Assembly: GCF_945859685.1 (NCBI RefSeq)
Contig: NC_079147.1
Coordinates: 213,593,578-213,657,577, forward strand
Direction: 5' to 3'
Length of the DNA stretch: 64,000 bases
From: Eupeodes corollae
Lineage: Eukaryota > Arthropoda > Insecta > Diptera > Syrphidae
Part shown: positions 11,346 through 22,904 of the stretch, piece by piece
Position numbering within the stretch: the first letter of the stretch is position 1
Layout of the letters: each line of letters begins with the position of its first letter
Translations under genes and position numbers: made by a program
The notes under the pieces: model-generated
Told to the model about the DNA's origin: nothing
Seen by the model: only the letters and a program-made list of their open reading frames with translations
The model's database searches: none

Positions 11346-13590
11346 TTGTCAAATTTCTCAAATTAGACAATTAAATTATTTGATTTTTGAAAATCCCAGT
11401 ACCACAAATTCCTTAGAACTTCCCATCAGTTAAGCCGTTTGGTACATCTTTTTTTGTATCTCTTGTTCTTAAGATCTAAACCATTTAATTGGTCTATTAA
11501 GTTTTTAAGTTTCGGTCAAAAGTACACCAATGAATTGGGCCACCAAATTCCTATACATACTTCTAAGCATAATGTATGTATATAGGTATAGACAACCGTC
11601 TTTGTCTTATTGACCAAAACAAATTGATCCGACCATAAACATGATAGCATTTTGTATAGCCACATAGATAGTACAACACATTACACAGGAGATCAAATGT
11701 AATTTAATTGAAGGTAATAGCAGGATATAATAGAGGATTTGCGATTGGCGCATCCTGATATATTCAAATGCAGTTTAAACTGTCACTGCTCTGTTCCGCT
11801 GCTGGCCGCCAGAGATCAGGGAATACCAAATATCTGTCTTCTATACAGACTTCGATCTCACAGTATATAAATGGTCTAATCGTACTATATAGTTGTAGGC
11901 TAGTGAAATGTATAAGTCGATACTATACAGGTTCAGGAACTCTAGAAAGAAGTTGAAGAATTTTAATTTCAAAGACCTACATATTCTAGAGATGCCCATA
12001 TTTGGGTTTTGATTGTCATCATCAGAGTTTCAAGCTATAGAGATAGTGGGGTTAGTATAAGCTTGTGGTATTATATTGCATTGAGAGGCACTCCTTTAGC
12101 TGAGGCCAGATGACATTGTGCACAAAAGAAAAAAAATCTATACAATATAGATACATATGTATATGTACGTATGGTGTATTTTCCCGGCAAATGGTATGAC
12201 GTTCAGGTCGTAGGTTCACTGTGCGGATGTTTAGATAAAGAATCTTACATGGAACCCTTTAACGACGAGTCGTCCTCATCGTCGCTCAAAACAAGAGGCG
12301 ATTTTCACATGACCTTTTGGTATTCAAGGTTGATAACGCCTTAAATCAAGACACACGCCGCCATCGTCGCGCCCCTTCGGGTAGACTGAAAAAAAACTTT
12401 ATGTGAGTGACAGTGCACACATCATAAGGAATCAAGGCGGACACTGTTTCATTGGTGGAAGAATTGACAATTTGATGTTCAGGACAACCGTTTTGAAGGA
12501 CAGTTAAAGTTCAAAGTAGTAAAAATATAAAAAGGAAATAAGATATAACCCCATTTCTTTTGGGAACGATTTAGGTTGCAGGTATATTTGATCATAATAC
12601 TCGTTGTGAATGATCAAGAACAATTGTATGATATATTTCAATGAGTAAGCTTAATGGCCTGTATAACGAAGATAGCTCATAAAATAGCAGTAATAAAACA
12701 AAGCCTTTAAAATAGTTGCAAACCTAAGTGGTCATGGTAGGAGTAATGAGGCGGAAGACCATTTACCACTTGGTTAAAAATAAACGAAGTATATCGATTC
12801 ATTATCTTAACGAAAGAAGGATATTTCGATATATTTTTGTATCAATAAAGTGAAAAGTGAGAAATTAAGATTGAACGAAGAAAAATGTGATTTTCACTGA
12901 GCTTAAACGCATAGAAGCCAAACTCAGTTAAAAATTCTCGTTACCAAAAGGAACAGGAGAAATACTTTCTTTAACTTAAACTTAAGGATTTAATAGGCCA
13001 ACACTAGAAACTAATTTCCTTATCTCTGTCCTAAAATATATAGAACTGGCCCAAAAGAAGAACCATTAATTTCATCCGTTACCACTTTGTTCTTTTTATA
13101 GACACAAAAATCCATTACCCCAACTTAAACAATTTTTATCTCAAAAACACCACGAAAACTACTAAATTAACTTGAAATCCACAAAAACATCACATTCCAC
13201 CTCACAAATCTATCTATTTACGGACCTGACTCACGATAAGTAGGTGTAGTAGAATGAGAGCCACTACAAGAGATACCTTTTCACAACATATCACGCTCGC
13301 CACATTCCGAACACATCCCAATTTGTTTTCATTGCTCACGCCTGCACCTCTTTCCTTAATCCCAATTCGAATTCCCTGAGTTTCGAGTATGTTTTTATAT
13401 AGTTCAGTGGAACACCCTCACTACCTCACTAGACAATCTGGCTAAGGCTGTTTATTCGGTTGAGGTTGATAGTCGCCTTCATACAACTTCATCTTCAGCC
13501 AGCAGCAGAGTTTTGCTAAAGCTATCAGCACCGACTTTAGCTATGGTAACAACCATTGGAATAGAAAATTGCATGTCCACGTCCATTACC
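11346..13590. other. AT-rich DNA, nothing recognised
   Basis: No coding frame or repeat family recognised. A short 'tatgtatatgtacgtatg' microsatellite lies near 12155-12175. 13240-13450 is slightly more GC-rich and precedes the host-like island. Confidence 0.4.
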
Positions 13591-14047
13591 ACGGCGACAG
13601 TGACTGAATTTAGTGTTCTTTCGTGACGCCTGCTACTGGTGCTGTTGCTGCTGCTGTGGCGGCTGTTATAGCTGATGCTACCACATTCCTATGCAAGCCG
13701 CTGGCGGTCACTAGAGGTGCGTTCTTAACTAACCACCACGGTACACACATGTTCATCATTGAAAAACACATGTGGACATGACCACGAAGGAACCGGAAAA
13801 AAAGACCAAGACCAAAAACTACATAAAAAGGTTGGACATTGTGTCCCTGCCTTTCTATAAGCCTCATCATCATGATCGTGGTTTCGGCCAAGTAACCCAA
13901 CAGACAGTGATCTCTGGAACAAAGTAGGTTGCTTATGGTTATGGAGGATCAAGACCAAGAAGCTGTGTGCCCAAGACGTTTTCTCCTCATTTCGCCAGAT
14001 TTTCGTTGTTAAGTTAATTTGTTGGTCCGCTTGCGTTTAACACGCAG

Positions 14048-14230
14048 CAAATGATGTGGGTTCCAAAGCCAACTGAACCCCAAAAAGATCTCGTTAACAT
14101 GAGTAGTAGTAGTGAACGCGGTACGCCGCGCACGCCCGCCAGCCGCACCGCGGCAATTTTCGATATGGATGATGCATTATTAACCAAGCTCGGCTTGAGT
14201 GCGCGAGTCAATTTTCAAGCCCCCAGTTAA
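14048..14230 (+). CDS. candidate host exon (unassigned), terminal or broken donor
   Basis: A plausible acceptor (pyrimidine-rich 'tttgttggtccgcttgcgtttaacacgcag', AG at 14046-14047) opens onto a frame from codon 14048 to a TAA at 14228-14230. It starts 'QMMWVPKPTEPQKDLVNM', continues 'SSSSERGTPRTPASRTAA' and ends 'FDMDDALLTKLGLSARVNF' 'QAPS'. The composition (S/T/P-rich linker, acidic then amphipathic segment, many GC-ending codons) is unlike the surrounding AT-rich DNA and looks like real protein coding. I do not recognise the family. The stop falls exactly where 'CAG' is followed by 'TTAAGA', one base from a good donor (GTAAGA). If the exon ended at 14226 it would be in phase 2, which joins in frame to the exon at 15098. 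It may therefore be a C-terminal exon, or an internal exon with a damaged or mis-sequenced donor. Confidence 0.45.
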   Translation, partial: QMMWVPKPTEPQKDLVNMSSSSERGTPRTPASRTAAIFDMDDALLTKLGLSARVNFQAPS

Positions 14231-15097
14231 GATGTCGTCTTATCTATCGCGTCTCCGTCATCTTCGTCGTCGTCGCGTTGCGTTTCGTCTTGTCGTCATC
14301 GTCGTTGTTCATCGGCCAGAGGCTTGGTGGTTTTTTTATTTGACCCGAAAATTAAACTGCCGCAAAAGCGAATCGCAATGAAATGCGGGACAAGTGGCTG
14401 TGGCTTCAATCGGTTCCTTATGACCGTTATAATAATATAAAGTAGAGATATGCGATGATAATTGGTAGTTTTTATACATTTTTGATGTGATTTTTCTTTA
14501 AAGGCTCTTTTTTTGGCCGAAAACTCAAAGATGATAAAAATGCTTGGATATTGGTTCGTTGGGTTGGGATGCGTCCACCAGGTCCGTTGGTTTACGACGA
14601 CATGATTATGTGGGTTAATCCGATTTTTTTTTTACTTTTCTTAAAGCGTCAAAAATGATGATGATGATGGCTATAATATAAAACATTTTTCGGTGGTTGG
14701 TAATAATCAATTTAGTCGTTTTTTTCCTTTTTTTTGTTGTTGATGGAGATTAAGGCCAATTTTCGGTGGTTAACGGGAGATTGAAATTATTTTTGATTGA
14801 CTGGAAGGGATTGGTAGTAAGTGAGAAAGAGAGAGGTAGCAGCTTGGCGTATAAATAATATATGAACTTCATATCATGACAACAATTATTTCAATAGTTT
14901 AAGGAAGGGTTTATACAATTTGTGGTTATGATGGAGATGAAGAAGATGATGATGATAGTAGTTGATATTTGGAACGAGGAAGTGATTTAAAGATTGATTA
15001 TTTTTTATATTTAATGATTGTGGGAATTGATTAAATAGGTTAAGTTTTTATTTTGTCTTGAATTCATTTAAACCTGATGATCGCTTTTTTATTTCAG

Positions 15098-15164
15098 CTC
15101 GCATGGTGAAGTTAAACAAAATTGCACACCTCTGGAAAATGAGGTTTCTCAAAATTATGCTCTG
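15098..15164 (+). CDS. candidate 67-nt internal host exon (unassigned)
   Basis: Both splice sites look strong: acceptor 'cgcttttttatttcag' ends at 15097 and donor 'CTG|gtaagtgag' starts at 15165. Two of three phases are open. Phase 2 entry gives 'SHGEVKQNCTPLENEVSQNY' then 'AL' and leaves in phase 0. The other open phase gives 'RMVKLNKIAHLWKMRFLKIM' and includes an ATG at 15103 in fair start context (GCATGG). The first reading has the more protein-like composition and joins in phase to the frame ending at 14226. The family is not recognised. Confidence 0.45.
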
Positions 15165-15536
15165 GTAAGTGAGTTTTAATAATATTGTTCTAATCTTTTG
15201 CAAACATCAAATTTTGATACATAAAGTTGTCGTAGCCCCAAGTCTGCGCAGTAATTTGACTTTCATTGAATTTAATGCGCAAAACTGTTGTTACGGCTGG
15301 TGCGACCTTCACTACAACTTTCCATCCCGACTGTTGATATGTCAATTTTTCATTCTTTAATCATGTTTTCCGAGGTTGTCGGAAATGAAAAGAAGAACAC
15401 TAGTATTTGTAGATTTTATTTTTTAATAAAAAAACAGCCTTTTTATAAACAAAAATGACTGAATGTCGAAAAACAATATTTTCTGAGATAAAAATAGTTT
15501 GAAGACAATATTTTGTATTTTAAAAACTAAAACATC

Positions 15537-17395
15537 ATAGTTGCGAAGCACCAACAAGCGAAGAACTCGTGAGCTCTAGGTGCATCAACGAGCGCCTCAT
15601 GACCATCCGCATCAAGGCTTAATTCGGCAACATTAGCCTGATATGCGCACACGCCCCCACAGAAGAGAAAGGTGACAACACCAAAGTTATGTTCTTCGAG
15701 CTCTTAGATAAAACATACGAGCTGCGTCCTAGCTACGATATTAAAATAGTCCTGGGTGATTTTAATGTCAAGCTAGGACGGGAAGACATCTATGGTGGAA
15801 TAATCGGGAAAAACAGCCTGCACGACAACACTTCCGACAACGGAGTCAGGCTCATAGATTTTGCTGCAGAGTGAAACGTCATGATAGCCAGTACGCGTTT
15901 TGCACACCTCAACATGCACAAAGGAACTTGGAGTTCTCCAGTTCAATCTACCGTCAACCAGATTGACCATATTGCGATCGACGCCAGACACGCTTTCTGC
16001 ATCATGGATGTCCGAACTTTTCGAGGAGCTAACATCGTCTCGGACCACTACCTAGTTGTAGTTAAGGTAGCACTTCGGGTTTCCAGACCCAAGCCAAAAC
16101 AGGGTGATGCTGGGAGAAGGTACAACGTCGAACGGCTACAATAGCAAGAGATCGCCAAATCCTTCTCCGACCGAGTTACATGTAAACTCTCTCGAAGTTC
16201 TTTGCCGCCTCTGATGTGCTGGGTTTTAAGAAACCATCAACAAGGAACCCCTGGTTTGATGAGGAATGTTGGCAGGCAAATGCAGCCAAACAAGAGGCAC
16301 GCAAAGCGGCGCTGCATAAAAGAACAAGAGCTCTATGAGCAGCAGAGGCGAGAGTAACACCGACTTCTCAGAAGGAAAAAGAGAGGGCATGAGAAGCGTG
16401 CGGTCGAAGATGTTGAGAGGTTTAAAAGCAGGAATGAAGTTCGAAAGTTTTATGAACAGGTGAAACGAAATTCTCAGGTACATAAACCTAGAACCGAAGG
16501 CTGCAAAGACGAAAGTGGAAACATAATGGTGCAACCGGAGTCAATGCTGAGGATATAGAAGAACCACTTCTGCAGACAGTATAACGGCGACGACGAACCG
16601 AATTCCGCTGTCAGGCAGGAAGATCCATTCAACATAGACGAAGAAAGCCAACAATCCCGTCCTCCTGACTTAGACGAAGTAAAGATTGCCATACCTAAGC
16701 TGAAGTCTTAAAAAGCCGCTGGAGCGGATGGCTTGAATGTCGAACTATTTAATGCAGCTAGAGATAAATTGGTGAGGAGCGTGAACCAACTTACCTGTAA
16801 GATATGGTCGGAAGAAAGCATGCCCGGTGAATGGAACCTCAGTATTGTTTGCACGGTCTTGAAAAAAGGAGACTCTCTAAACTGCACCAACTATAGAGGA
16901 ATGAGTCTACTTAACATCGCCTATAAAATCTTCTATGCCGTAATATGTGAACGTCTAAAGCCCATCGTCAACAACCTGATAGGTCCTTATCAGTGTGGTT
17001 TTAGACCAGTTTATCAAATGTTCACATTACAGCAGATCCTGGAAAAAACCCAAGAACCGCAAAGCCGCTTGTGACAGCTGTATATTTAACATCTTACTGC
17101 ATTTTTTTAATTTCGTTCTTGAAAGAATAGTGCAGAGCTTACACGTCAATACTAGAGGCAATATCTTTTAAAAGTCTGTCCAATTACTAGCAAGCTAATG
17201 ACATTGACATAATCGGAAAAACTCAGTGTGATGTCAATAAGGCTTTTGTGAGTATTGAGGCAAAGGCGGCAACAACTGGTTTAACGGTTAATGAAGGCAA
17301 AACAAAGTACATGCTGTATCTGTATGTCGTCAAGAAAGGACCGACGTCTTGGTCAAAACGTCATAATTCGATGCATCAGTTGTTAATATGAATGG
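15537..17395 (+). mobile_element. RTE-like LINE, plus-strand copy (EN + partial RT)
   Basis: 5'-truncated within the endonuclease. Endonuclease blocks in order: 'IKIVLGDFNVKLGREDIYGG' (15750-15800), 'GVRLIDFAAE' (15845-15870), 'STVNQIDHIAID' (15950-15985), 'GANIVSDHYLVVV' (16030-16065). A linker follows to 16700. RT: 'AAGADGLNVELFNAARDKLV' (16718-16775), 'SIVCTVLKKGDSLNCTNYRG' (16840-16900), 'CGFRPVYQMFTLQQILEKTQ' (16993-17052). The RT palm core between the STxxxLQQI region and 'FVLERIVQ' (17112) is deleted, and the motif-C area (near 17195, '*NDIDIIG') has a stop and lacks YADD. The tail 'NEGKTKYML' at 17290 matches the other copies. It abuts the Ty3/gypsy remnant at about 17400. Confidence 0.83.
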
Positions 17396-17419
17396 GTTCG
17401 AAAAATCTGGATAACTTAA

Positions 17420-17870
17420 TTATGGGGGTGAGGTCAGTTTACTTTTAAGCGTCTCAAAAGCAATTTGACAACTTTGTGTCCAAAAAAAAATTTGATTTTT
17501 CTTTAATAATTGGTTCAAGGGTTTTGCAATGTCAGCAAAATTTTGAATAAAACATCTGTAATAATTACAAAAAGCTAAAAATCTTGGCACTTTATCCGAA
17601 TTGTCTGGTATTGGATAATCTTTAATAACATTATATTTGCTAGAATCTGTTGTCACGCCTTGAGAAGTTATTAAATGTCCAAGATAAATAACTTCTGGTC
17701 TCATTAAATCACATTTATTTGGATTTAATTTCAGATTGTATTTACGTAGTCTTTTGAATACTTCAGTAAAATTTTTATTATGATCTTTAAGATTTGAACC
17801 AAACACAATTATGTCATCTTTTGAATTGAAAATGTCCCGTATCAGTTGAAAAAGCTGTTAATGGTCTAGA
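17420..17870 (-). pseudogene. Ty3/gypsy reverse transcriptase fragment
   Basis: The minus-strand frame carries 'SKDDIIVFGSNLKDHNKNF' (RT active-site box, normally YxDDIIVFS; both aspartates are present), then 'LKLNPNKCDLMRPEVIYLGH', 'LITSQGVTTDSSKYNVI', 'LAFCNYYRCFIQNFADIAKP' and 'FFWTQSCQIAFETLKSKLTS'. This is the RT palm and thumb leading into the tethered RNase H of Ty3/gypsy pol. The uninterrupted part is 128 residues. It ends abruptly at the RTE-like LINE junction. Confidence 0.88.
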
Positions 17871-17913
17871 TTTTGGATGTATTGGTATTTGATGGAATGA
17901 ACTTGTCTGAATT

Positions 17914-18309
17914 TTACACATGTCTCATAATCAATTTTACAGTTACAGTTTTTAGAGTGTTTTTGAATTCATCTAGGGTTGTAGGACTTGCATAAGATTG
18001 TATTTTGTTTTTAAACTTTTTTGATAATTTTGTGGTTATTATAAACTTGATAAGAATTAATCCCTGTGATTGTTTAAGAGTATCATGGTAAAATTTCATT
18101 AAGCCTACAGAATTATTCAAGTCTTTTTGATTTCCTTGGAATTCAGGTTTGACTTTAGTGGCTGTGAGAAAATCGAAATCAGCCATGTTGTCAATTTTTA
18201 CCTTTAGCAAACCACGAATTTCAGCAACAATGATGTCAAACTCTTTTTTAACTGTTAAAATATTATCTATATTTATGAATTTCCTAATGTCTTCCCAAAT
18301 GTCAAGCAT
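17914..18309 (-). pseudogene. Ty3/gypsy gag-like fragment
   Basis: 131 residues, rich in K, L, D and N, with 'LTATKVKPEFQGNQKDLNNS' (compare the 'xIxxFxGxxxxLxxF' start of insect gypsy Gag capsids) and a C-terminal 'LDEFKNTLKTVTVKL'. Gag proteins form the particle. It lacks a visible zinc knuckle because the frame ends at the deletion next to RT. The assignment rests on its position upstream of RT and on the general gag look, so it is less secure than the RT call. Confidence 0.6.
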
Positions 18310-18381
18310 TTCCTTGTTTGTCTTATCTATGTACGTTTTTGTGTATGTCCTGTTTGGTACTTTTCAAGATTTACCAAAATA

Positions 18382-18594
18382 TTAAGACTCATTTTTTTTT
18401 CTTAATGCTATTAATGTTCTTAATGCATGCTTTCTTATATATTTTTTGTAATAACTATTTAATTTACAAATAAGTATAATTAGTAAAATTAAACAATTAA
18501 GATAAATAATTTTTTCAGTTAAATTGGAGTTATCCTTAGGTTCTGCTGCTATGTTGTTGTTGGTTGTTTCTCCCTTCGAGCTTCTCCCACCCAT
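18382..18594 (-). pseudogene. small frame of the Ty3/gypsy element with MGxxxS start and hydrophobic segment
   Basis: 70 residues beginning 'MGGRSSKGETTNNN'. Glycine at position 2 and serine at 6 fit an N-myristoylation signal. A hydrophobic stretch 'IIYLNCLILLIILICKL' (about residues 29-45) and a basic tail 'YYKKYIRKHALRTLIALRKK' follow. It lies between the leader and gag in the same orientation, so it is probably an N-terminal Gag or accessory segment that contacts membrane. The function is inference. Confidence 0.5.
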
Positions 18595-18648
18595 GATTTT
18601 TAAGGTCCTTAAGTTTCTGTAGAAGGTTGCTTTTGTTTTGTCCTTTAT

Positions 18649-18900
18649 TTATGTTGATGGTCCTTTGTAGTTCAGCACAATTTCTCTGGAACTGTCTCTT
18701 CTTCTTTCCACCACGATGTTTTTTTTTTGGATAGGCTTTTGCTGTCTCTTCCTGTATTCTTCTATGGAAAAGGGTTTTGGTCCAGCTGTCTTAAGGATTG
18801 GCACGTATTTCGGTGTGTCTGCTGGCACTTCCTCAGGAGCGTATTCCAAAAATGTTTCCCACTTTTCGAAGATGCAGTTGATTTCTTCTATTGAAGACAT
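18649..18900 (-). pseudogene. 5'-proximal small frame of the Ty3/gypsy element
   Basis: 83 residues starting 'MSSIEEINCIFEKWETFLEY', continuing 'APEEVPADTPKYVPILKTAG' and ending with a basic segment ('RKRQQKPIQKKN', 'ERRRDSSREIVLNYKG'). Acidic/proline and basic blocks are typical of Gag N-terminal (matrix-like) regions. It is in the same orientation as gag and RT, and I see no other known domain. Confidence 0.45.
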
Positions 18901-19569
18901 TAGACATCAGTTTGGTAGGATTGTTGAGAAGGATCGCTGACGTCAAATTTGCTCATCAGATTAGGCTCGGACAGGATCGATGTTTCGTTACCAAACGATA
19001 TCATTTGGTTTGGTTTTGTCAGTTTCGTTTGGGCAGGATCGTCATGTAATGTTTGATGTGAAAAATATGGAATGCAAGTGGATAGGGTTATATCTTTTAC
19101 ACTCTTAGCTCATTAGAGCCGCTTATAATTTCCGAGCAATCTCTTGCACGATTATGAGTACTGTCTTAGCTCTCCAGCCGATAGTGTGAGTCAAAACAAC
19201 AAGAATGAATTCTAGATTAAGACTCCCCTTTATTTACAAATATTTTCTTATTTATACAATTTTCAATTTTGTTATTTCCTAGATTTTTCATGTCATAAAC
19301 TATTAAGCCTATGACCCCAGTTGTTGCCACCCAAATTTTATCGATTTGAAATCCACTTGAGGAAAGAATCGTGACATAATATTTGTTCTACAAACGATAT
19401 TATCACTTTGCTGTGACCGACATATTTTGTATGAACCAGATGTAGGTCGCAGTGCATATGAATGAATTATTGTTTTTGTTTTGTTTTCTTTTATTTTGCG
19501 TGGATACACAACACTATCGTACAATTGAAATTTCGTCCCTTCTTTACAAGGTCATGGAAACGTATTTGT

Positions 19570-19960
19570 CCAGGTTTACTATCATCCAAATACAATTAAG
19601 TCCTCTCTTTACTTTCCACTTTCCATGACAGAAACGCTGAAAAATGTCCAGCTTTATAAATATCTTAAAAAGGAAGGCTTTGTAATTAGCAATGGTGTGG
19701 ATATCGTAGGAATAGGTGGACTAGCCTTCTTTTGGTTTACCTCATCCAACAATAGAAAACCATCATTATATAGTTTTGGATAAAGTGTGATTATTGCACT
19801 TGATTATCTAAGGCATTTGGCACAGTTCGGCATTAAGCTCTGTCATCAAAAATGCCTTCGATGAATTAGGCTCCTTGTTCATAAATAATCTTTGTCTAAT
19901 ACATCTAATCCAATAAACTGTTTCGCTGACGACAGTTCTTTCAGATTTTCATATTAATTT
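19570..19960 (+). mobile_element. LINE family J, short RT fragment
   Basis: The nucleotide sequence follows the family J copy at 26700-27160: '(c)catgacagaaacgctgaaaaatgt..agctttataaatatctt', 'gattattgcacttgatt', 'tttcgctgacgacagt' (the FADDS box). No intact frame remains. Confidence 0.65.
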
Positions 19961-20480
19961 GTAACGGCAGTGTGGTAGGATTTCCCATTGGGGAATTGAA
20001 CTTCTTTTATTCCTGACATTCAGGAGACTGGTGAAGCATCGACTTATCGCGAAGTGATCGATTTGGTTGAGAGAAGCTTCTCTATTCGGTGACACCCAGC
20101 TTATTTTCTGACACGGTTTGCGTTTAAACATGGTCTTTCCAATCACAAAACGGTAAAATTTCAGAAGTCCACATATCTCTCACCATTATATAGTTCAATT
20201 GCCCACTCCATGCTTTTAATGACATGTCTACACCCTTCGTTGTTATTATTAACCTTAGCATTCAAAACTCCTATTACCATGATTATGTCTCGGCCCGGTG
20301 TGTTTTTGTAGGCAGCACTTAGGCGACTGTAGAAGTTTTCTTTCTCTCGATCTGGGTCAAATTCCGGTGGGGTGTAACAATGTATGATGGTGAAGTTACG
20401 TACTCCAGAAATCTGGCCTTCAAAGTGGTTCCCATTTAATCGAACTTTTCATGGCTTTTTTTATAAGCATCAGTTCAAAT
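19949..20480 (-). pseudogene. LINE endonuclease fragment
   Basis: On the minus strand 'FYSRLSAAYKNTPGRDIIMV' (about 20290-20350) is followed by a GDFNAKV-like block reading 'GVLNAKVN', where the catalytic GDF is damaged. A 65-residue frame then carries 'SWVSPNREASLNQIDHFAIS' and 'RCFTSLLNVRNKRSSIPQWE'. The order FY..L / GDFNAK / W.SP...NQIDH / DVRxKR is that of LINE AP endonucleases. No RT follows in either direction, so it is a stray domain. The family differs from the RTE-like copies at 10 and 15 kb. Confidence 0.68.
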
Positions 20481-20499
20481 CCAGCTTTCCAAACGCTCT

Positions 20500-22900
20500 C
20501 AGGTTACTTTATATAGAGAAATAAGTGTTACGTGTAGGAGACTTCTACTTGTCAAATACCTAAGCCCTAAGATATCTATCTTATAAACTATGAACTCTCT
20601 CTTTCTGGTTGAAGGAATCTATCGTTGCATGTATTTTAGAAACCAATTTCAAAACTTTTAAAACAAAATAAATTTTAAGTTTTGACAACTATTCAAGTAC
20701 TGAAATTCAAATTTGAATAAGGTTAAAGGTACCTGCAATATCGTTAATCAAAAAGATACACCTGCCGAAATGGGTTAAGATCATTTTCATTTCTGATAAA
20801 ATTTTCTCTGACCGAAATCATTAAGTTAAGATCACAATGGAATTCGCTTGAATCTATTTAAATTGTCATCTTCGATTATGGATCCTTTCAACAAAACTCT
20901 TAATAATCCTATCAAGCTTCTCAAAGAGTCAGACTCTAAGTAAATAAGTATAAGTTACCTGTCCCAACATAAATCAGTGGAATTCCAATATTAAAGTTGG
21001 AGACAAGTTTAAGGAGAAATTGAAATTTCACTGTGATGTATACAATTGCACAATAATTTCGATCTTCCAACCATTCGTTCGACTAAAGTCGTAAATCATT
21101 TCAATTGTTCATAGATCGGCGCGGCGCGGGGCGCTACGGCCGGCGCGGTGCAAGTTGGCTTTGATTGTAGTATTGATGGTTTTCTTCTTGGGCATTTCAG
21201 TAGTTTCTTTTAAAACCAAACATTTAATTGCCCATAAAATTGCCCTGGCTTAGAAAAATAAACACAATTCTTTTGCTGCCGAGGCTTACACTTTTAATTT
21301 CATTTCTATCACGTGTATAGCCATTTTCATTGCATTGGATTGGTAGGTAAAAGCCTATTTGAAGATTCCAAGTGTAAGGTGCAACCATACTATGAATGCC
21401 TTGGGTTGTGTAGTATCTTTTGTCGTGTTAAGGTGCCATTATAATTATTCTGCTTCTGATGTTGACCTTAATTGGAGCGCGCGCGGTCGCGGTCCTCAGC
21501 ATCAACACCAGCCTCAGCATAAGCTTCTTTGTTCGGTGTTCGGTTAGATGAAGTTGTAAATCTTTCTATAGCCTCTCTCAGTGTTTTAAACTTTTTTGCA
21601 CGAAAAATTGTATTTTTCTTTTACGAGTATACCTTCAGCTAGGTTAGGGGAAAATCTTTTGCTTGGTGCTCTCCTCCATGCTCTTAGTTATGCTCGAACA
21701 GGTGTAAAAATTAGCAAGTTTTCCTTTCCATCATAACATTGCCCAGCGCGCATAAATTTCCACGCTTGTATGGAGACGCGGCCGTGAATTATATTTAACA
21801 ACAATAACAAAACAACCTAAGGTTTTTTTTCGAGCATCATAATAATTCTCAAACAAAACGCAATTATTTTCATTGCGTGGAAAGTTATTATATGTTTGGG
21901 AGTTTTTGTTTGGTTGTCGGTGATGCAGTTCAATTAAATGGTTTTGTGAAAGAGAAAATGGTTTTTATGTGGCTAAGTGATGAATTCACTTTTGCTTTTA
22001 GAAATACAATAAAATGTTTAAAGATTCACTTGTTGCGATAAGACTTTGTAATGTAGGTAGGTACTAAAGTTTCACCGTTTTATGTACATAGGTCTAATGA
22101 CTTGGACCTACTTGGGCCAAACGAAAACCTTATTTAAAGGTGATAGGTTAATTTAGAAAGAATTTGTACAAGAACTCAAAGTGAAACAATGATCTTTGAA
22201 GTCTTTAGGTTAAACCATTAAATCTTTGACAACTGAGTGTTGATTTTGACCGCTTGCCTTCATAATTTGTAGGTTTCAAATTTGAAGTACACTTCTTCTT
22301 GTTTCTTTTGAGAAATAATGTTTGTACTTAATTATGGTATACTTTATTTCGTTAGTAGGCCTCCCCTTTCCGGCTCTCACATTGAATCAATTTTAACAAA
22401 TAATGTGAAAGAAACAGAAACAGAAGGCTAGAGAAACCTGCAGGAATTATATTTTTAGTGTATATACAATTGTATTTTGTTGAAAAAATGTAACTTTTCT
22501 TTTTTTTTATACTAAAAGTATGAAATACTGGGAAATAATAAATCCCAAAAATGGTTTGAGTATTGAAAGAAATTATTTGAATGCACAAACAATTTCTTTC
22601 GATCCAGGACACCTCATACCGGAAAGAAAAACTCATTCCAAGAAAAATGTTACACTAGTAATCGAATATTAATAAATTGTAGTTTTGGATTAATTCAAAT
22701 CATTTCAAAAGTGGATGAAGGTGGTTTTACTAACCTGAAAATGGCAAAAATGGCAAGTGTACGAAATATTAATTTTTAAACAAAAACTAGGAACTGTTCT
22801 GATTTATAAAAAAACTCTGAGAATAAATACCAAACCTGATGACATATAATTTATTTTCACTTATTAGTTACAAGTTATTAATATTGTTTACTGGCATAAG
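20500..22900. other. mostly AT-rich unique DNA with two CG-rich spots
   Basis: No gene or repeat recognised. CG-rich spots stand out at 21116-21155 ('cggcgcggcgcggggcgcta' onwards) and 21474-21510 ('agcgcgcgcggtcgcggtcc'). They could be promoter or first-exon sequence of an unseen gene but carry no frame I can support. Confidence 0.35.
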
Positions 22901-22904
22901 CCTC

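Larger units (their letters stand above)
17410..19250 (-). mobile_element. Ty3/gypsy LTR retrotransposon, internally deleted and truncated
   Basis: Minus-strand order from right to left: leader or possible 5' LTR region (about 18950-19250), two small frames (18649-18900, 18382-18594), a gag-like frame (17914-18309), then directly the RT palm/thumb and start of the connection domain (17420-17900). Protease and the N-terminal part of RT are missing between gag and RT, so the element carries an internal deletion. Its 3' end (rest of RNase H, integrase, 3' LTR) is cut off at about 17410 where the RTE-like LINE begins. I cannot delimit the LTR because no second copy is present; '19070-19250' is a guess from its position. 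Confidence 0.75.

Noticed and set aside
13610..13715. Alanine-rich exon candidate ending at 'AGAG|GTGCGT'
   Set aside because: The donor is fair, but the acceptor is poor and the exit phase does not fit the frame at 14048; the alanine run comes from GCT repeats.
16226..16692. Minus-strand frames opposite the RTE-like linker
   Set aside because: They are antisense shadows of the LINE coding strand, which carries the real motifs.
18149..18385. Plus-strand frame in the Ty3/gypsy element
   Set aside because: It is antisense to the gag-like frame, with no independent support.
18950..19250. 5' LTR and primer-binding site of the Ty3/gypsy element
   Set aside because: With no second LTR copy in the window and no clear tRNA complement, boundaries cannot be supported.
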